From Mycolicibacter acidiphilus (GTDB lineage: Bacteria > Actinomycetota > Actinomycetes > Mycobacteriales > Mycobacteriaceae), in assembly GCF_018455725.1 (NCBI RefSeq), contig NZ_JAHCLR010000036.1, positions 1 through 42,044 on the forward strand: a DNA stretch of 42,044 nucleotides, written 5' to 3'. The position numbers were made by a program, and so were the translations under genes. Positions 14,805 through 21,708 of this stretch are shown piece by piece. Numbering within the stretch: position 1 is the first letter of the stretch; every line of letters starts with the position of its first letter. The notes under the pieces were generated by a model. That model ran no database searches and was not told where the DNA came from. It was given only the letters and a program-made list of their open reading frames with translations.

Positions 14805-15218
14805 CTATCGTCTGACACGTTCACCTATCCGCTCGACCGCTTCGGTAATGTCGTCGTGCTCCCACACCACGATGAGTTCCCACCCGTTCGCTTCGAGCGC
14901 CGCCCGCTTCACCTCGTCGCGTTTGATGTTGTCCGCGATTTTCGTTGACCAGAATTCAGCGTTGCGCCGCGACGGGCGGTGGTGCTCGGGGCATCCATGC
15001 CAGAAGCAACCGCGCATTTCGACGGCGACGCGGGCACGGCTGAAGGTCACATCCACGGTCATCCGTGACCCTGGAAGCGGTCGGGTGTTCACCCGATACC
15101 GCAGACCCGATGCGTGCAGGGCACGGCGCAGCGCCATCTCGGGCGCGGTGTCCCGCCCCTTGTTCGCCTTCATGACCTCGCGGACGGCGGGTGACGACGC
15201 CCAGGACTCCGATGGCAC
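14805..15218 (-). CDS. vsr: Very-short-patch repair endonuclease Vsr
   Basis: 137 residues from a GTG at 15218. The family signature is complete: RDTAPEMALRRALHASGLRYR, the catalytic Asp56 in MTVDVTFSRARVAVEM, the zinc/His segment GCFWHGCPEHH (70-80), NAEFWSTKIADNIKRD, and the terminal GWELIVVWEHD. Vsr nicks next to T:G mismatches that arise when 5-methylcytosine is deaminated, so it normally accompanies a cytosine-C5 methyltransferase, and one starts 130 bp away on the other strand. The promoter region it shares with that gene holds five tandem 10-bp repeats, four of them with CCTGG. TACCGT ends six bases before the GTG, consistent with a leaderless transcript. Confidence 0.95.
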   Translation of the reverse strand: MPSESWASSPAVREVMKANKGRDTAPEMALRRALHASGLRYRVNTRPLPGSRMTVDVTFSRARVAVEMRGCFWHGCPEHHRPSRRNAEFWSTKIADNIKRDEVKRAALEANGWELIVVWEHDDITEAVERIGERVRR

Positions 15219-15244
15219 ACGGTGACGGTACGCCGACCCGCAGC

Positions 15245-15294
15245 GACCTGCGACGACCTGGAGTGACCTGGAGTGACCTGGAATAACCTGGAAC
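15245..15294. repeat. Five tandem 10-bp repeats between vsr and the methyltransferase
   Basis: Units: GACCTGCGAC, GACCTGGAGT (twice), GACCTGGAAT, AACCTGGAAC, followed by a partial GACTCC. The exact 10-bp period places every copy on the same DNA face. Four units contain CCTGG, a CCWGG pentamer, the sequence at which the E. coli Vsr works. The repeats lie in the 129-bp divergent promoter region. Confidence 0.85.
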
Positions 15295-15347
15295 GACTCC
15301 GCCCCGCCTCACGATATTTGTGGGTGGGTACCGCTAGGGTCTGAGCC

Positions 15348-16574
15348 GTGCGATCCGTCGAGTTGTTCGCTGGCGCTGGCGGGCTTGCCCTTGGTTGTGA
15401 GATCGCTGGACTGAACGCGACCACAGTGGTCGAGTGGGACCGCTGGGCGTGTGACACCATCCGCGAGAACAAAGCCACCGACTACCCGTTGGTCCGCGAT
15501 TGGGAGGTCATCGAGGGCGACGTTCGGGATGTGGACTGGTCCTCCGTCGAGGGGGCGGTAGACGTTCTGGTCGGCGGACCCCCATGCCAACCGTTCAGCA
15601 TCGGTGGTAAATCACGGATGGCTGACGACCCGCGCGACATGTTCCCCGCGACCGCTGAGGTGATCCGCCAGCTCCGACCCCGAGCCTTCATAGTTGAGAA
15701 CGTTCGAGGACTGACCCGCGCCGCGTTCTCCAACTACTTCGAGTACATCAAGTTGCGTCTCGAACACCCCGAAATCGGCAGCCGTGACGGTGAGCTGTGG
15801 CTCGACCATTTGCACCGTCTCCAGCGTGAGCACACCGCCGCTGGCACGGGTGAGCTGACGTACAAGGTTGTGCCCACCCTCGTCAATGCCGCTGATTACG
15901 GAGTGCCTCAGCAGCGGTGGCGGGTGTTCTTCATCGGGTTCCGTAGTGACGTTCCCGCCGAGTGGTCGTTCCCCGATCCGAGCCATTCCCGCGCGGCGCT
16001 GATGCACTCCCAGTGGGTGACGGGTGACTACTGGGACCGCCACAAGGTCGCCAAGAAGAACCGCCCCGAGGCGCGTCCTTCGACGTTGCGCGCGGCTCAA
16101 GCCTCGGCGGAACTGGAACATGCGCTCCGTCCGTGGCGCACGGTGCGCGACGCATTGCTGGGGCTTCCTGAACCGACCCGCAACGGCAGCCGCAAGTACC
16201 TCAATCATGTGTTACAGCCGGGTGCACGCTCCTACCCACCTGGACACACGGGAAGCCCAATTGACCTGCCCGCCAAGGCGCTCAAAGCGGGCGATCACGG
16301 TGTACCTGGTGGGGAGAACATGCTGCTTCGCCCCGATGGGTCGGTGCGGTACTTCACCGTGCGAGAGGCTGCGCGGTTGCAGACCTTCCCCGAGCGTTAT
16401 GAGTTGCACGGCGCGTGGACCGAGGCGATGCGGCAGCTCGGTAACGCGGTGCCCGTGCTGCTGGCGCAGAAGGTCGGGGCGTCCGTCGCCGAGCACCTGG
16501 CGGTCGCGTCGGTGCGGGAGACGGCGGACCAGCGCAAGACCGCCCGCAAGTCGTCGCGGCGGGCGACGGCGTGA
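15348..16574 (+). CDS. DNA (cytosine-5) methyltransferase of a type II R-M system
   Basis: 408 residues from a GTG at 15348. There is no Shine-Dalgarno sequence; TAGGGT ends seven bases before the start, fitting a leaderless transcript. Motifs of the m5C class are in order: I ELFAGAGG (5-12), IV GGPPCQPFS with catalytic Cys80, VI FIVENVRG (115-122), VIII PQQRWRVFFIGF, and IX/X near the end (TVREAARLQTFPERYE, QLGNAVPVLLAQKVG). The target-recognition region between VIII and IX is about 130 residues. The next gene is an Eco29kI-type endonuclease overlapping by four bases, so this is presumably its protecting partner. Eco29kI itself recognises CCGCGG, but the specificity here cannot be read from sequence. 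Confidence 0.93.
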   Translation: MRSVELFAGAGGLALGCEIAGLNATTVVEWDRWACDTIRENKATDYPLVRDWEVIEGDVRDVDWSSVEGAVDVLVGGPPCQPFSIGGKSRMADDPRDMFPATAEVIRQLRPRAFIVENVRGLTRAAFSNYFEYIKLRLEHPEIGSRDGELWLDHLHRLQREHTAAGTGELTYKVVPTLVNAADYGVPQQRWRVFFIGFRSDVPAEWSFPDPSHSRAALMHSQWVTGDYWDRHKVAKKNRPEARPSTLRAAQASAELEHALRPWRTVRDALLGLPEPTRNGSRKYLNHVLQPGARSYPPGHTGSPIDLPAKALKAGDHGVPGGENMLLRPDGSVRYFTVREAARLQTFPERYELHGAWTEAMRQLGNAVPVLLAQKVGASVAEHLAVASVRETADQRKTARKSSRRATA

Positions 16575-17179
16575 GTGGACCATTCAATCCGCTCGACATG
16601 GAGAATCTCGCGGTCAGCACCGCCAATGCCCTACTCACCACCGATCCGACCCCACTTGGGGGCGTACCGCAGTTTTACGGCGCGGGTGTCTACGCCATTT
16701 ACTATGGCGGCACCTTGCCGATGTATTCGCTGTTGACGACCGCCACTGTCTACGACACCGCCGTCCCCATCTACGTTGGGAAGGCGGTCCCGAAGGGCGG
16801 GCGCAAGGGCGTGGCGGTCGAGCACGGCACCAAGTCACGGGCACTGTCTGGTCGGCTGGGCGAGCACGCCCGAAGCGTCACCCAAGCGACGAACCTCGAC
16901 ATCGCGGATTTCACCTGTCGCTGGCTGGTGGTCGAGCCGATCTGGATTCCACTCGGTGAGAGCGTGGTCATTTCGCGGTTCGCACCCGTATGGAACGTCA
17001 TGGTGGACGGATTCGGGAACCACGATCCTGGAGCGGGTCGCCGTGCTGGAGTGCGTTCGCGTTGGGACACCCTGCATCCTGGTCGTCCGTGGGCACCGTT
17101 ATTTCCTGAGCGCCCCGAGTCTGCCGACGACATCGCCGCTGACGTTACGGAGTATCTGGTACAGCGCTACCAGGTGTGA
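16571..17179 (+). CDS. Eco29kI-type GIY-YIG restriction endonuclease, first copy
   Basis: 202 residues. GTG at 16571 overlaps the methyltransferase stop (GTGA), so translation is coupled. The GIY-YIG core is visible: GVYAIYY (39-45), PIYVGKA (66-72), RLGEHARS (95-102) with the Arg and His of the active site, Glu130 and Asn142 in APVWNVMVDGFGNH, and the family end motif RWDTLHPGRPW. Eco29kI enzymes cut double-stranded DNA as homodimers and do not belong to the usual PD-(D/E)XK class. Compared with the second copy (17428-18249) it lacks about 70 N-terminal residues. Its stop touches the stop of the opposing gene (TGATCA at 17177-17182). Confidence 0.9.
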   Translation: MSGPFNPLDMENLAVSTANALLTTDPTPLGGVPQFYGAGVYAIYYGGTLPMYSLLTTATVYDTAVPIYVGKAVPKGGRKGVAVEHGTKSRALSGRLGEHARSVTQATNLDIADFTCRWLVVEPIWIPLGESVVISRFAPVWNVMVDGFGNHDPGAGRRAGVRSRWDTLHPGRPWAPLFPERPESADDIAADVTEYLVQRYQV

Positions 17180-17428
17180 TCACCGCTTCCGAGCGGTGTC
17201 CCTCTCCTTGGCTCTCGCGTTGTGGTTACTTCGACACTCGATGCAGCGGCATCCACTGTCGTAGGCGACTTCCGAGCCGTGTTCCCCGAGCATCCGTCCC
17301 TCGGCGCGGACACGAGCGATGTACGCGCGACGGATAGCGGCGTTCGCGGCGCGACACCTATCGCAGCGGCAGCCGAGGTTGCCGTAACCGTTCGGTGTCC
17401 CATGTCGGGGGTCATCGGCTTCTAGCAT
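17180..17428 (-). CDS. Small protein with two Cys-rich repeats, coupled to the second restriction enzyme
   Basis: 82 residues from the ATG at 17428, which overlaps the restriction gene's stop as TGATG. The protein consists of two similar units: HGTPNGYGNLGCRCDRCRAA and HGSEVAYDSGCRCIECRSNH, each followed by an Arg/Ala-rich helix. Each unit has a His and three Cys (CRCxxC), enough for a zinc knuckle. Single-unit proteins with the pattern HGTxxGYxxYGCRCxxCR are common in actinophages and mobile elements, with no known function. Coupling to the endonuclease suggests a partner or regulator of the R-M system (inference). Confidence 0.7.
   Translation of the reverse strand: MLEADDPRHGTPNGYGNLGCRCDRCRAANAAIRRAYIARVRAEGRMLGEHGSEVAYDSGCRCIECRSNHNARAKERDTARKR
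17181..17198. terminator. Short hairpin at the convergent stop codons
   Basis: CACCGCT (17181-17187) pairs with AGCGGTG (17192-17198) over a TCCG loop, directly after the TGA of the plus-strand restriction gene and inside the last codons of the opposing gene. There is no T-run; it probably helps to end the plus-strand transcript. Confidence 0.4.
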
Positions 17429-18249
17429 CACGGTGGCGTTGCGAGCGTCTTCACGTAGGCGTCGATCACGTCCTGGCGCGTCTTCACGGACGGATGTGCT
17501 TGGAAGTGCTGCCCGACCTGTGCCTTGATCTGGGAGACGGTCAACTGGTCCTTTGCCGTGCTTGCTGCCCAACCACGTCCAGGATGCAGGGTGTCCCAAG
17601 GGGATCGACGGTTCGCTCTCGTTGTCGCGCTGTCTCCGTGCTTGCCTAACCCGTGGACGGGACCGATGCCCTCGTTCCAGACGGGACAGAAGTATCGGAT
17701 GAGTTCGAGTTCAGCGGGCGCTTCCCACCCCGCCGCAATCACCAGGTAACGGCACTCGAAGTCCGCGATGTTGAGATTCACAGCGTTCGTGATGGACCGT
17801 TTGTGTTCACCCAGCCGCGCGGTGACGGCTGTTCCCTGTTCGACGGTCAGGACCGCGCCTTCCTTCGGTTGCGCCTTGCCGACGTAGAGCGGGGTTTCGG
17901 TGTTCGCGACGGGTGCGTATTCGGGGTAGTCACCCAGGTAGTAAAGGGCGTAGACGCCCGAGCCATATACAGGGTCCACAGCGTCGAGGGCTATCCGATC
18001 CTGCGCGACGAGGGCGATGGAGGCGAAGCGCCCGAACAACCGCGTGTCCGATGGGTCGAAGACGGCGGGCGGTAACGGCTTCGGGTACACGGTGGCATCC
18101 AGGGCGCGCTTGAGATTGCTCGCGGTGGTTAGCAACTGTTCCCGCTGCTCGGTGGACACCCTCCTGCCCTTGATTGTCTCGGTACCGTCGATGACATCGG
18201 TGATCTTCTGGAGAAGCTCATCCACCTGTTGCTTTAGTGTTGGCGGCAC
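17428..18249 (-). CDS. Eco29kI-type GIY-YIG restriction endonuclease, second copy
   Basis: 273 residues from a GTG at 18249 (TACGCT ends six bases before it, so probably leaderless). The first 80 residues form an extra helical domain (LKQQVDELLQKITDVIDGTE; STEQREQLLTTASNLKRALD). The catalytic part then matches the first copy motif by motif: GVYALYY, PLYVGKAQPKEG, TARLGEHKRS, the AELELIRYFCPVWNEGIGPV region with Glu and Asn, and RSPWDTLHPGRGW. The two are clearly homologous but diverged well beyond a recent duplication. Only one methyltransferase is present, so either both enzymes share a site or this one has another protector. It faces the first copy tail to tail. Confidence 0.88.
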   Translation of the reverse strand: MPPTLKQQVDELLQKITDVIDGTETIKGRRVSTEQREQLLTTASNLKRALDATVYPKPLPPAVFDPSDTRLFGRFASIALVAQDRIALDAVDPVYGSGVYALYYLGDYPEYAPVANTETPLYVGKAQPKEGAVLTVEQGTAVTARLGEHKRSITNAVNLNIADFECRYLVIAAGWEAPAELELIRYFCPVWNEGIGPVHGLGKHGDSATTRANRRSPWDTLHPGRGWAASTAKDQLTVSQIKAQVGQHFQAHPSVKTRQDVIDAYVKTLATPP

Positions 18250-18331
18250 CGTCTGAGCGTATGGGGGACACCACGCCGTGCCCAGTCCATCACGACGTGT
18301 GTCTCACAAATTCGTCTGATCCCACGTCCGC

Positions 18332-18368
18332 GCGCCGCCCTGATCAGGAGAGCGGACCAGGGCGGCGC
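18332..18368. terminator. 11-bp stem GC-rich hairpin upstream of the second restriction gene
   Basis: GCGCCGCCCTG (18332-18342) pairs perfectly with CAGGGCGGCGC (18358-18368) over 15 bases, with no T-run. It lies between two minus-strand units and probably separates the small-protein transcript (18876-18404) from the restriction gene. Confidence 0.55.
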
Positions 18369-18403
18369 AGCTCACGCTAGCCCGCTGCTTTCAGCTCCGC
18401 TAT

Positions 18404-18565
18404 TCACCCCTCTGACGCCCCGCTTTCGGAGTCCCATCGCAGCAGCGTGAACACCGCCGCCGCCAGTTCCTTACCCGCGTGCTCAGCGTCATCGTGGGTC
18501 GGACCCCGCCCGTCCCAGCGGGCGAGGGCGACAATGAGCTGATCGACAAGGGGAGCAGGAATCAC
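18404..18565 (-). CDS. Small hypothetical protein, 53 residues
   Basis: GTG at 18565 overlaps the stop of the preceding gene (GTGA), and the frame stays open for 53 codons to a TGA at 18406-18404. The product begins VIPAPLVDQLIVALARWDGR and continues THDDAEHAGKELAAAVFTLL, a plausible helical domain with GC-rich third positions. No family recognised. Coupled translation with the gene upstream is the main argument that it is real. Confidence 0.55.
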   Translation of the reverse strand: MIPAPLVDQLIVALARWDGRGPTHDDAEHAGKELAAAVFTLLRWDSESGASEG

Positions 18566-18876
18566 GAGTCCACCTTCCATTCGTCGGTGTCACCAAGCGG
18601 TGTAACCATCTCGACGCCGTTCTCCCGCAACAGGTTCGGGGTCAACTGGGCGTTGCGGTGGTAGCCGTCCGCGCCGACCCACTCAACCTGCGGAAGCTTC
18701 ACGCGGTTACCGAGCCAGTACCCAGGATCGGCGTAGCGCACAGTGACCACCTGCCGACGCGTCGTGAGGTACGCGTACCTGGAGGGATGCGTGGAGTGCA
18801 CCACCGTTCCGCGCGGCAGTGCCACTTCGCCGCCTTGCGGGATGGGGTTCTCGATGAGCCTTCCGTCCGTCGTCAT
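18562..18876 (-). CDS. Hypothetical protein
   Basis: 104 residues from the ATG at 18876; an in-frame start at 18909 would add 11 residues. No Shine-Dalgarno sequence precedes either. The protein is beta-rich (GGEVALPRGTVVHSTHPSRY, QVVTVRYADPGYWLGNRVKL) and ends in VEWVGADGYHRNAQLTPNLL. Small proteins of this look occur in actinophage genomes, but no family name can be given. First gene of a short minus-strand unit ending at the hairpin 18332-18368. Confidence 0.55.
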   Translation of the reverse strand: MTTDGRLIENPIPQGGEVALPRGTVVHSTHPSRYAYLTTRRQVVTVRYADPGYWLGNRVKLPQVEWVGADGYHRNAQLTPNLLRENGVEMVTPLGDTDEWKVDS

Positions 18877-19013
18877 GCGTCCATTGTCCGTGGACGGTGT
18901 GACAAGCACATGAGCGCGCGCATGACGCCATCACCACTAAACCGAGTCGGTGAACTGGATGACCTGTGAATATCTACGTCCCCGAATAACTCATACAAAG
19001 TGAGAAATAGGGT

Positions 19014-19030
19014 GTACACCATCCCTGTAC
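19014..19030. promoter_or_regulatory. GTAC-N9-GTAC operator copy 4
   Basis: GTACACCATCCCTGTAC, a perfect consensus copy in reverse orientation. Its centre is 63 bp upstream of the ATG at 19085, exactly as far as copy 5 is from the ATG at 25655. TAGTGT at 19073-19078, ending six bases before the ATG, is the likely -10 element of a leaderless transcript. Confidence 0.75.
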
Positions 19031-19084
19031 AAGAATGGTTGAATTTGGAATGCGATGCATGGCTTTACATGTTAGTGTATAGAT

Positions 19085-19438
19085 ATGCAAACGACCTGTA
19101 TGGATGGGCGTATAAATGGCAACGGTACGCGCCTTTTGTCGCATTTGCGTGTGTCTTCGTCTGATGAACTCCGCGCCGTCGCGTCCTTACTGGACGCCTT
19201 GGAAGCCGAGCATATTGCGACCATTCACGCGAAGGGCGATAACGCATACCGTCACCATTCAATCCGCCGCGCCCGTTTGGCGGCAGCCTTGCAATCGCTA
19301 GGTGCTGGTTACAAGCGACAGGCGGAACGCACAGGCGTCACCCCGCCCGCAGTGGCGTACTGGATCAAGCACGTCAACGACGGCGAGCCACTGCGCGCAC
19401 CGACTGGCTATGAGACCGAAACCGAAGGAGCCGTCTGA
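19085..19438 (+). CDS. Small HTH protein, first gene of the long operon
   Basis: 117 residues. The ATG at 19085 has no Shine-Dalgarno sequence, and the -10-like TAGTGT sits six bases before it. The C-terminal half has an HTH (YKRQAERTGVTPPAVAYWIKH); the middle is helical (SSDELRAVASLLDALEAEHI). No closer family recognised. It overlaps the next gene by four bases (ATGA) and opens an operon that ends at 25480. Its position right behind an operator suggests it regulates its own operon. Confidence 0.7.
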   Translation: MQTTCMDGRINGNGTRLLSHLRVSSSDELRAVASLLDALEAEHIATIHAKGDNAYRHHSIRRARLAAALQSLGAGYKRQAERTGVTPPAVAYWIKHVNDGEPLRAPTGYETETEGAV

Positions 19439-19767
19439 TGACCGCCTACGCCCCAACCCTGAGGCGCATCCAAGCCCGTCGTCGTCCCATCGACCCGTGG
19501 TCACGGATGCGACGGGAGTCCGCTGAAGCCGCCGCAGCACGGTTCGCCGCCGACCTGGCGTCCGCGCGGGTGATCGCCCGAACCTCTCGCGGCGTCGCGC
19601 TCTCCGACGCCTTGCGCGCCGCCGCCATTGCCGAGGACGGGCTTGCCGCCGCCGCACACACCCTGTACCACACGGGGCTCTCGAAGCCGCAAGTTGCCGC
19701 TGAGCTGGATGTGTCCCCGTCCCGTGCGCGGAAGCTGATTGACAAGGGGAACCAGATCAATGGCTAG
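19438..19767 (+). CDS. Small HTH protein
   Basis: 109 residues, start overlapping the preceding stop (ATGA). An Arg-rich N-terminus is followed by a long Ala-rich helix (RRESAEAAAARFAADLASAR) and a C-terminal HTH (TGLSKPQVAAELDVSPSRAR), resembling sigma-region-4 or transposase-type HTHs. The stop lies 8 bases inside the next gene. Together with the 117-residue protein it forms a pair of small DNA-binding proteins at the head of the secretion-cargo-like operon. Confidence 0.7.
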   Translation: MTAYAPTLRRIQARRRPIDPWSRMRRESAEAAAARFAADLASARVIARTSRGVALSDALRAAAIAEDGLAAAAHTLYHTGLSKPQVAAELDVSPSRARKLIDKGNQING

Positions 19768-21034
19768 CTCACCTTTTCACGGAATCCGCGACGCCCTAAC
19801 GCAATCCGCCGAGGGCATTCGTGGCTCAGCGGGACGCCTACCGAGTGGTACATCTGGTGAAGGCGCGGCAGCCGAAGCCATCGCGCACAGGTTGCAGCGG
19901 ATCAAGCACAACTTGACCCACGCCGCCGATCACATGGAGTCGAATGCGGGACGGGCGGACACCGTTGCCCACGCTGACGATGAACTGACCCGTCATCCAA
20001 GCCCTGCTCAGGTGACCGAAGCGACGGCGAAGGCGAAGACCGTGCGGGTGATGATGAAGGCGGGCGAGGTGACCCCCGCTCAAGCTGCACCAATCATCAA
20101 CGGTGCGGAGGAGATGCGCCGCGACCGCGACACCGCGTTTAACGTGCACGCGAACGCGATTGTGCCGATGGAAGACTACAACCCACCCGCTAACAGCGGT
20201 GGTGGGGATCGTTCAGGTAACTACGAGGGCGATGGCGGCGGCGGACAGAGCGGCGCTAACGGCACCGAGAACACCCCTACGACCGTTGGTGATCTTGGTG
20301 GATCGTCCGCAGGCAGCGACGGTGCTGGAGGAGGCGCTGGTGGTTCGTCCGTAGGTGACAGTGCTGTCGGCACCACGACCTCAGGTGATGGCGATGGTGC
20401 TAGCGGCAGCGCTCTTGGTGGACAGTCCCAAGGCGCACCCTCGATGCAGCCCATGCAGGGACAGGGGCAGCCGCAGGGCACATCTGTCCCTAGCACGGGC
20501 GGTGGTCCGACCGCAGGAACGGGCGCGCCGTTCACCGGTCTGAAGGCAATGCCTCCGAAGAAGCGGAAGGGCGACGGTGACAACGGACTTCCGACCGCGC
20601 TTAGCGGTGGCGGTGCCGTTGTTCCTGTCGCTGGTGACCAACTTGGACCCAAGAACGGCAGTTCAGTCCACGACGTGACCACGAAATCCAGCACGACTGG
20701 ACAAAACGCGCCCGCCGTCTCCGCTACAGGAGCTAAGCCTGGTGGGGGAGCTGGTGGAGGCGCAGGCGGCATGGGTCGCGGCGGCGTGATGGGCGGCGGG
20801 ATGGGGTCGGGTGCTGGCATGGGCGGTAGTGCCAAGGCAAAGAAGCCTGACGACACGATCAGTGCCTTTCAAGACCGCAATCTCACGGGTCAAGTGAACG
20901 TCGATCACGCCGTAGAAGGTGGCTCTATCGGGCGTGACACAGCCAACCCACCCGACTTCGAGGACGGTAACGTGCTGGATCGTGACTCAGTACCACGCGA
21001 CATGCGCGAACGCAGCGAGCGTAAGGACATCTAA
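19760..21034 (+). CDS. Gly-rich protein with helical N-terminus, type VII cargo-like
   Basis: 424 residues from the ATG at 19760, overlapping the previous gene by 8 bases. Residues 1-130 are helical and rich in Ala (HGIRDALTQSAEGIRGSAGR; AIAHRLQRIKHNLTHAADHM). Residues 150-360 are low complexity, with long Gly/Ser/Thr/Asn-rich stretches and one Gly/Met run (GRGGVMGGGMGSGAGMGGSA). The C-terminal 60 residues are charged (DDTISAFQDRNLTGQVNVDH). There is no signal peptide. The layout of helical head, flexible Gly-rich middle and charged tail resembles ESX-associated secreted proteins of mycobacteria, but no conserved family was recognised and secretion is inferred. Confidence 0.7.
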   Translation: MASSPFHGIRDALTQSAEGIRGSAGRLPSGTSGEGAAAEAIAHRLQRIKHNLTHAADHMESNAGRADTVAHADDELTRHPSPAQVTEATAKAKTVRVMMKAGEVTPAQAAPIINGAEEMRRDRDTAFNVHANAIVPMEDYNPPANSGGGDRSGNYEGDGGGGQSGANGTENTPTTVGDLGGSSAGSDGAGGGAGGSSVGDSAVGTTTSGDGDGASGSALGGQSQGAPSMQPMQGQGQPQGTSVPSTGGGPTAGTGAPFTGLKAMPPKKRKGDGDNGLPTALSGGGAVVPVAGDQLGPKNGSSVHDVTTKSSTTGQNAPAVSATGAKPGGGAGGGAGGMGRGGVMGGGMGSGAGMGGSAKAKKPDDTISAFQDRNLTGQVNVDHAVEGGSIGRDTANPPDFEDGNVLDRDSVPRDMRERSERKDI

Positions 21035-21035
21035 C

Positions 21036-21695
21036 ATGAAGGCGCACAATGGGTTTACCATCCTCGCCGCCGCCATTGCGGTAGCGATGGGCGTCCCTTC
21101 GTGCGCGCACACCGTGTCAGGTACGGCGGTAGCCGAACAGTCCGCCGCGTCGTTCGCTCCGAGCCCGACCACTACGGCAAACGTCCCGACCAAAGCCCCG
21201 TCCGAGATGACCACGGATGAGATGGTCCGCACGATGGTGAAGGAAGCCACGGACTACTGGGTGTCCCGAGGCGTTGATATGTCCGCACCCAAGGTCATCG
21301 AAGGGGACACCTGCCCAGGAGCCACATCCGTGAACATAGCTAGCTATTGCGAACATAGCCTTCGGTACACCCCGCCGAGGGTGCAGAAGCTACGCGACGA
21401 CCTTGGACCAATTGCGGTGCTTGAGGTTGTCGCCCACGAAATCGGGCACGCGGTGTCTAACGCCGTAGGACGTACCGATGGCGACAACGACACGTGGGAA
21501 GACCGTGCCGATTGCGCGTCGGGTGCAGTGACCGCCGAGCAGAAGAACCTCACACTTGACCGTGCCGTTGCGATATTCGGGCGGACGAGGACGCCCACCC
21601 GTGACGACTCGATTGACGCCTTCACGACTGGCTTCAATACCCAGCGCAATGGCGGGGACACCCTGACCACATGCACGACTTACGAGTACAAGTAA
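21036..21695 (+). CDS. Lipoprotein zinc metallopeptidase (HExxH)
   Basis: 219 residues. A signal peptide with lipobox (GVPSCAHT, Cys23 the lipidated residue) shows that it is anchored outside the membrane. A Ser/Thr/Pro-rich spacer follows. The peptidase signature is VVAHEIGHAVSN (HEIGH at 134-138), with the third zinc ligand probably Glu155 in WEDRADCASGAV, the pattern of the neutral zinc metallopeptidase (YpfJ-like) group. Cys93, Cys105 and Cys160 may form disulphides. The start is one base after the upstream stop. Sitting among cargo-like genes, it could process secreted proteins or open the cell wall locally for transfer (inference). Confidence 0.85.
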   Translation: MKAHNGFTILAAAIAVAMGVPSCAHTVSGTAVAEQSAASFAPSPTTTANVPTKAPSEMTTDEMVRTMVKEATDYWVSRGVDMSAPKVIEGDTCPGATSVNIASYCEHSLRYTPPRVQKLRDDLGPIAVLEVVAHEIGHAVSNAVGRTDGDNDTWEDRADCASGAVTAEQKNLTLDRAVAIFGRTRTPTRDDSIDAFTTGFNTQRNGGDTLTTCTTYEYK

Positions 21696-21708
21696 GGAAG
21701 TCACGATC

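Noticed and set aside
16024-16959. 311-codon plus-strand frame over the methyltransferase and restriction genes
   Set aside because: It is an Arg/Thr-rich shadow of two well-supported genes.
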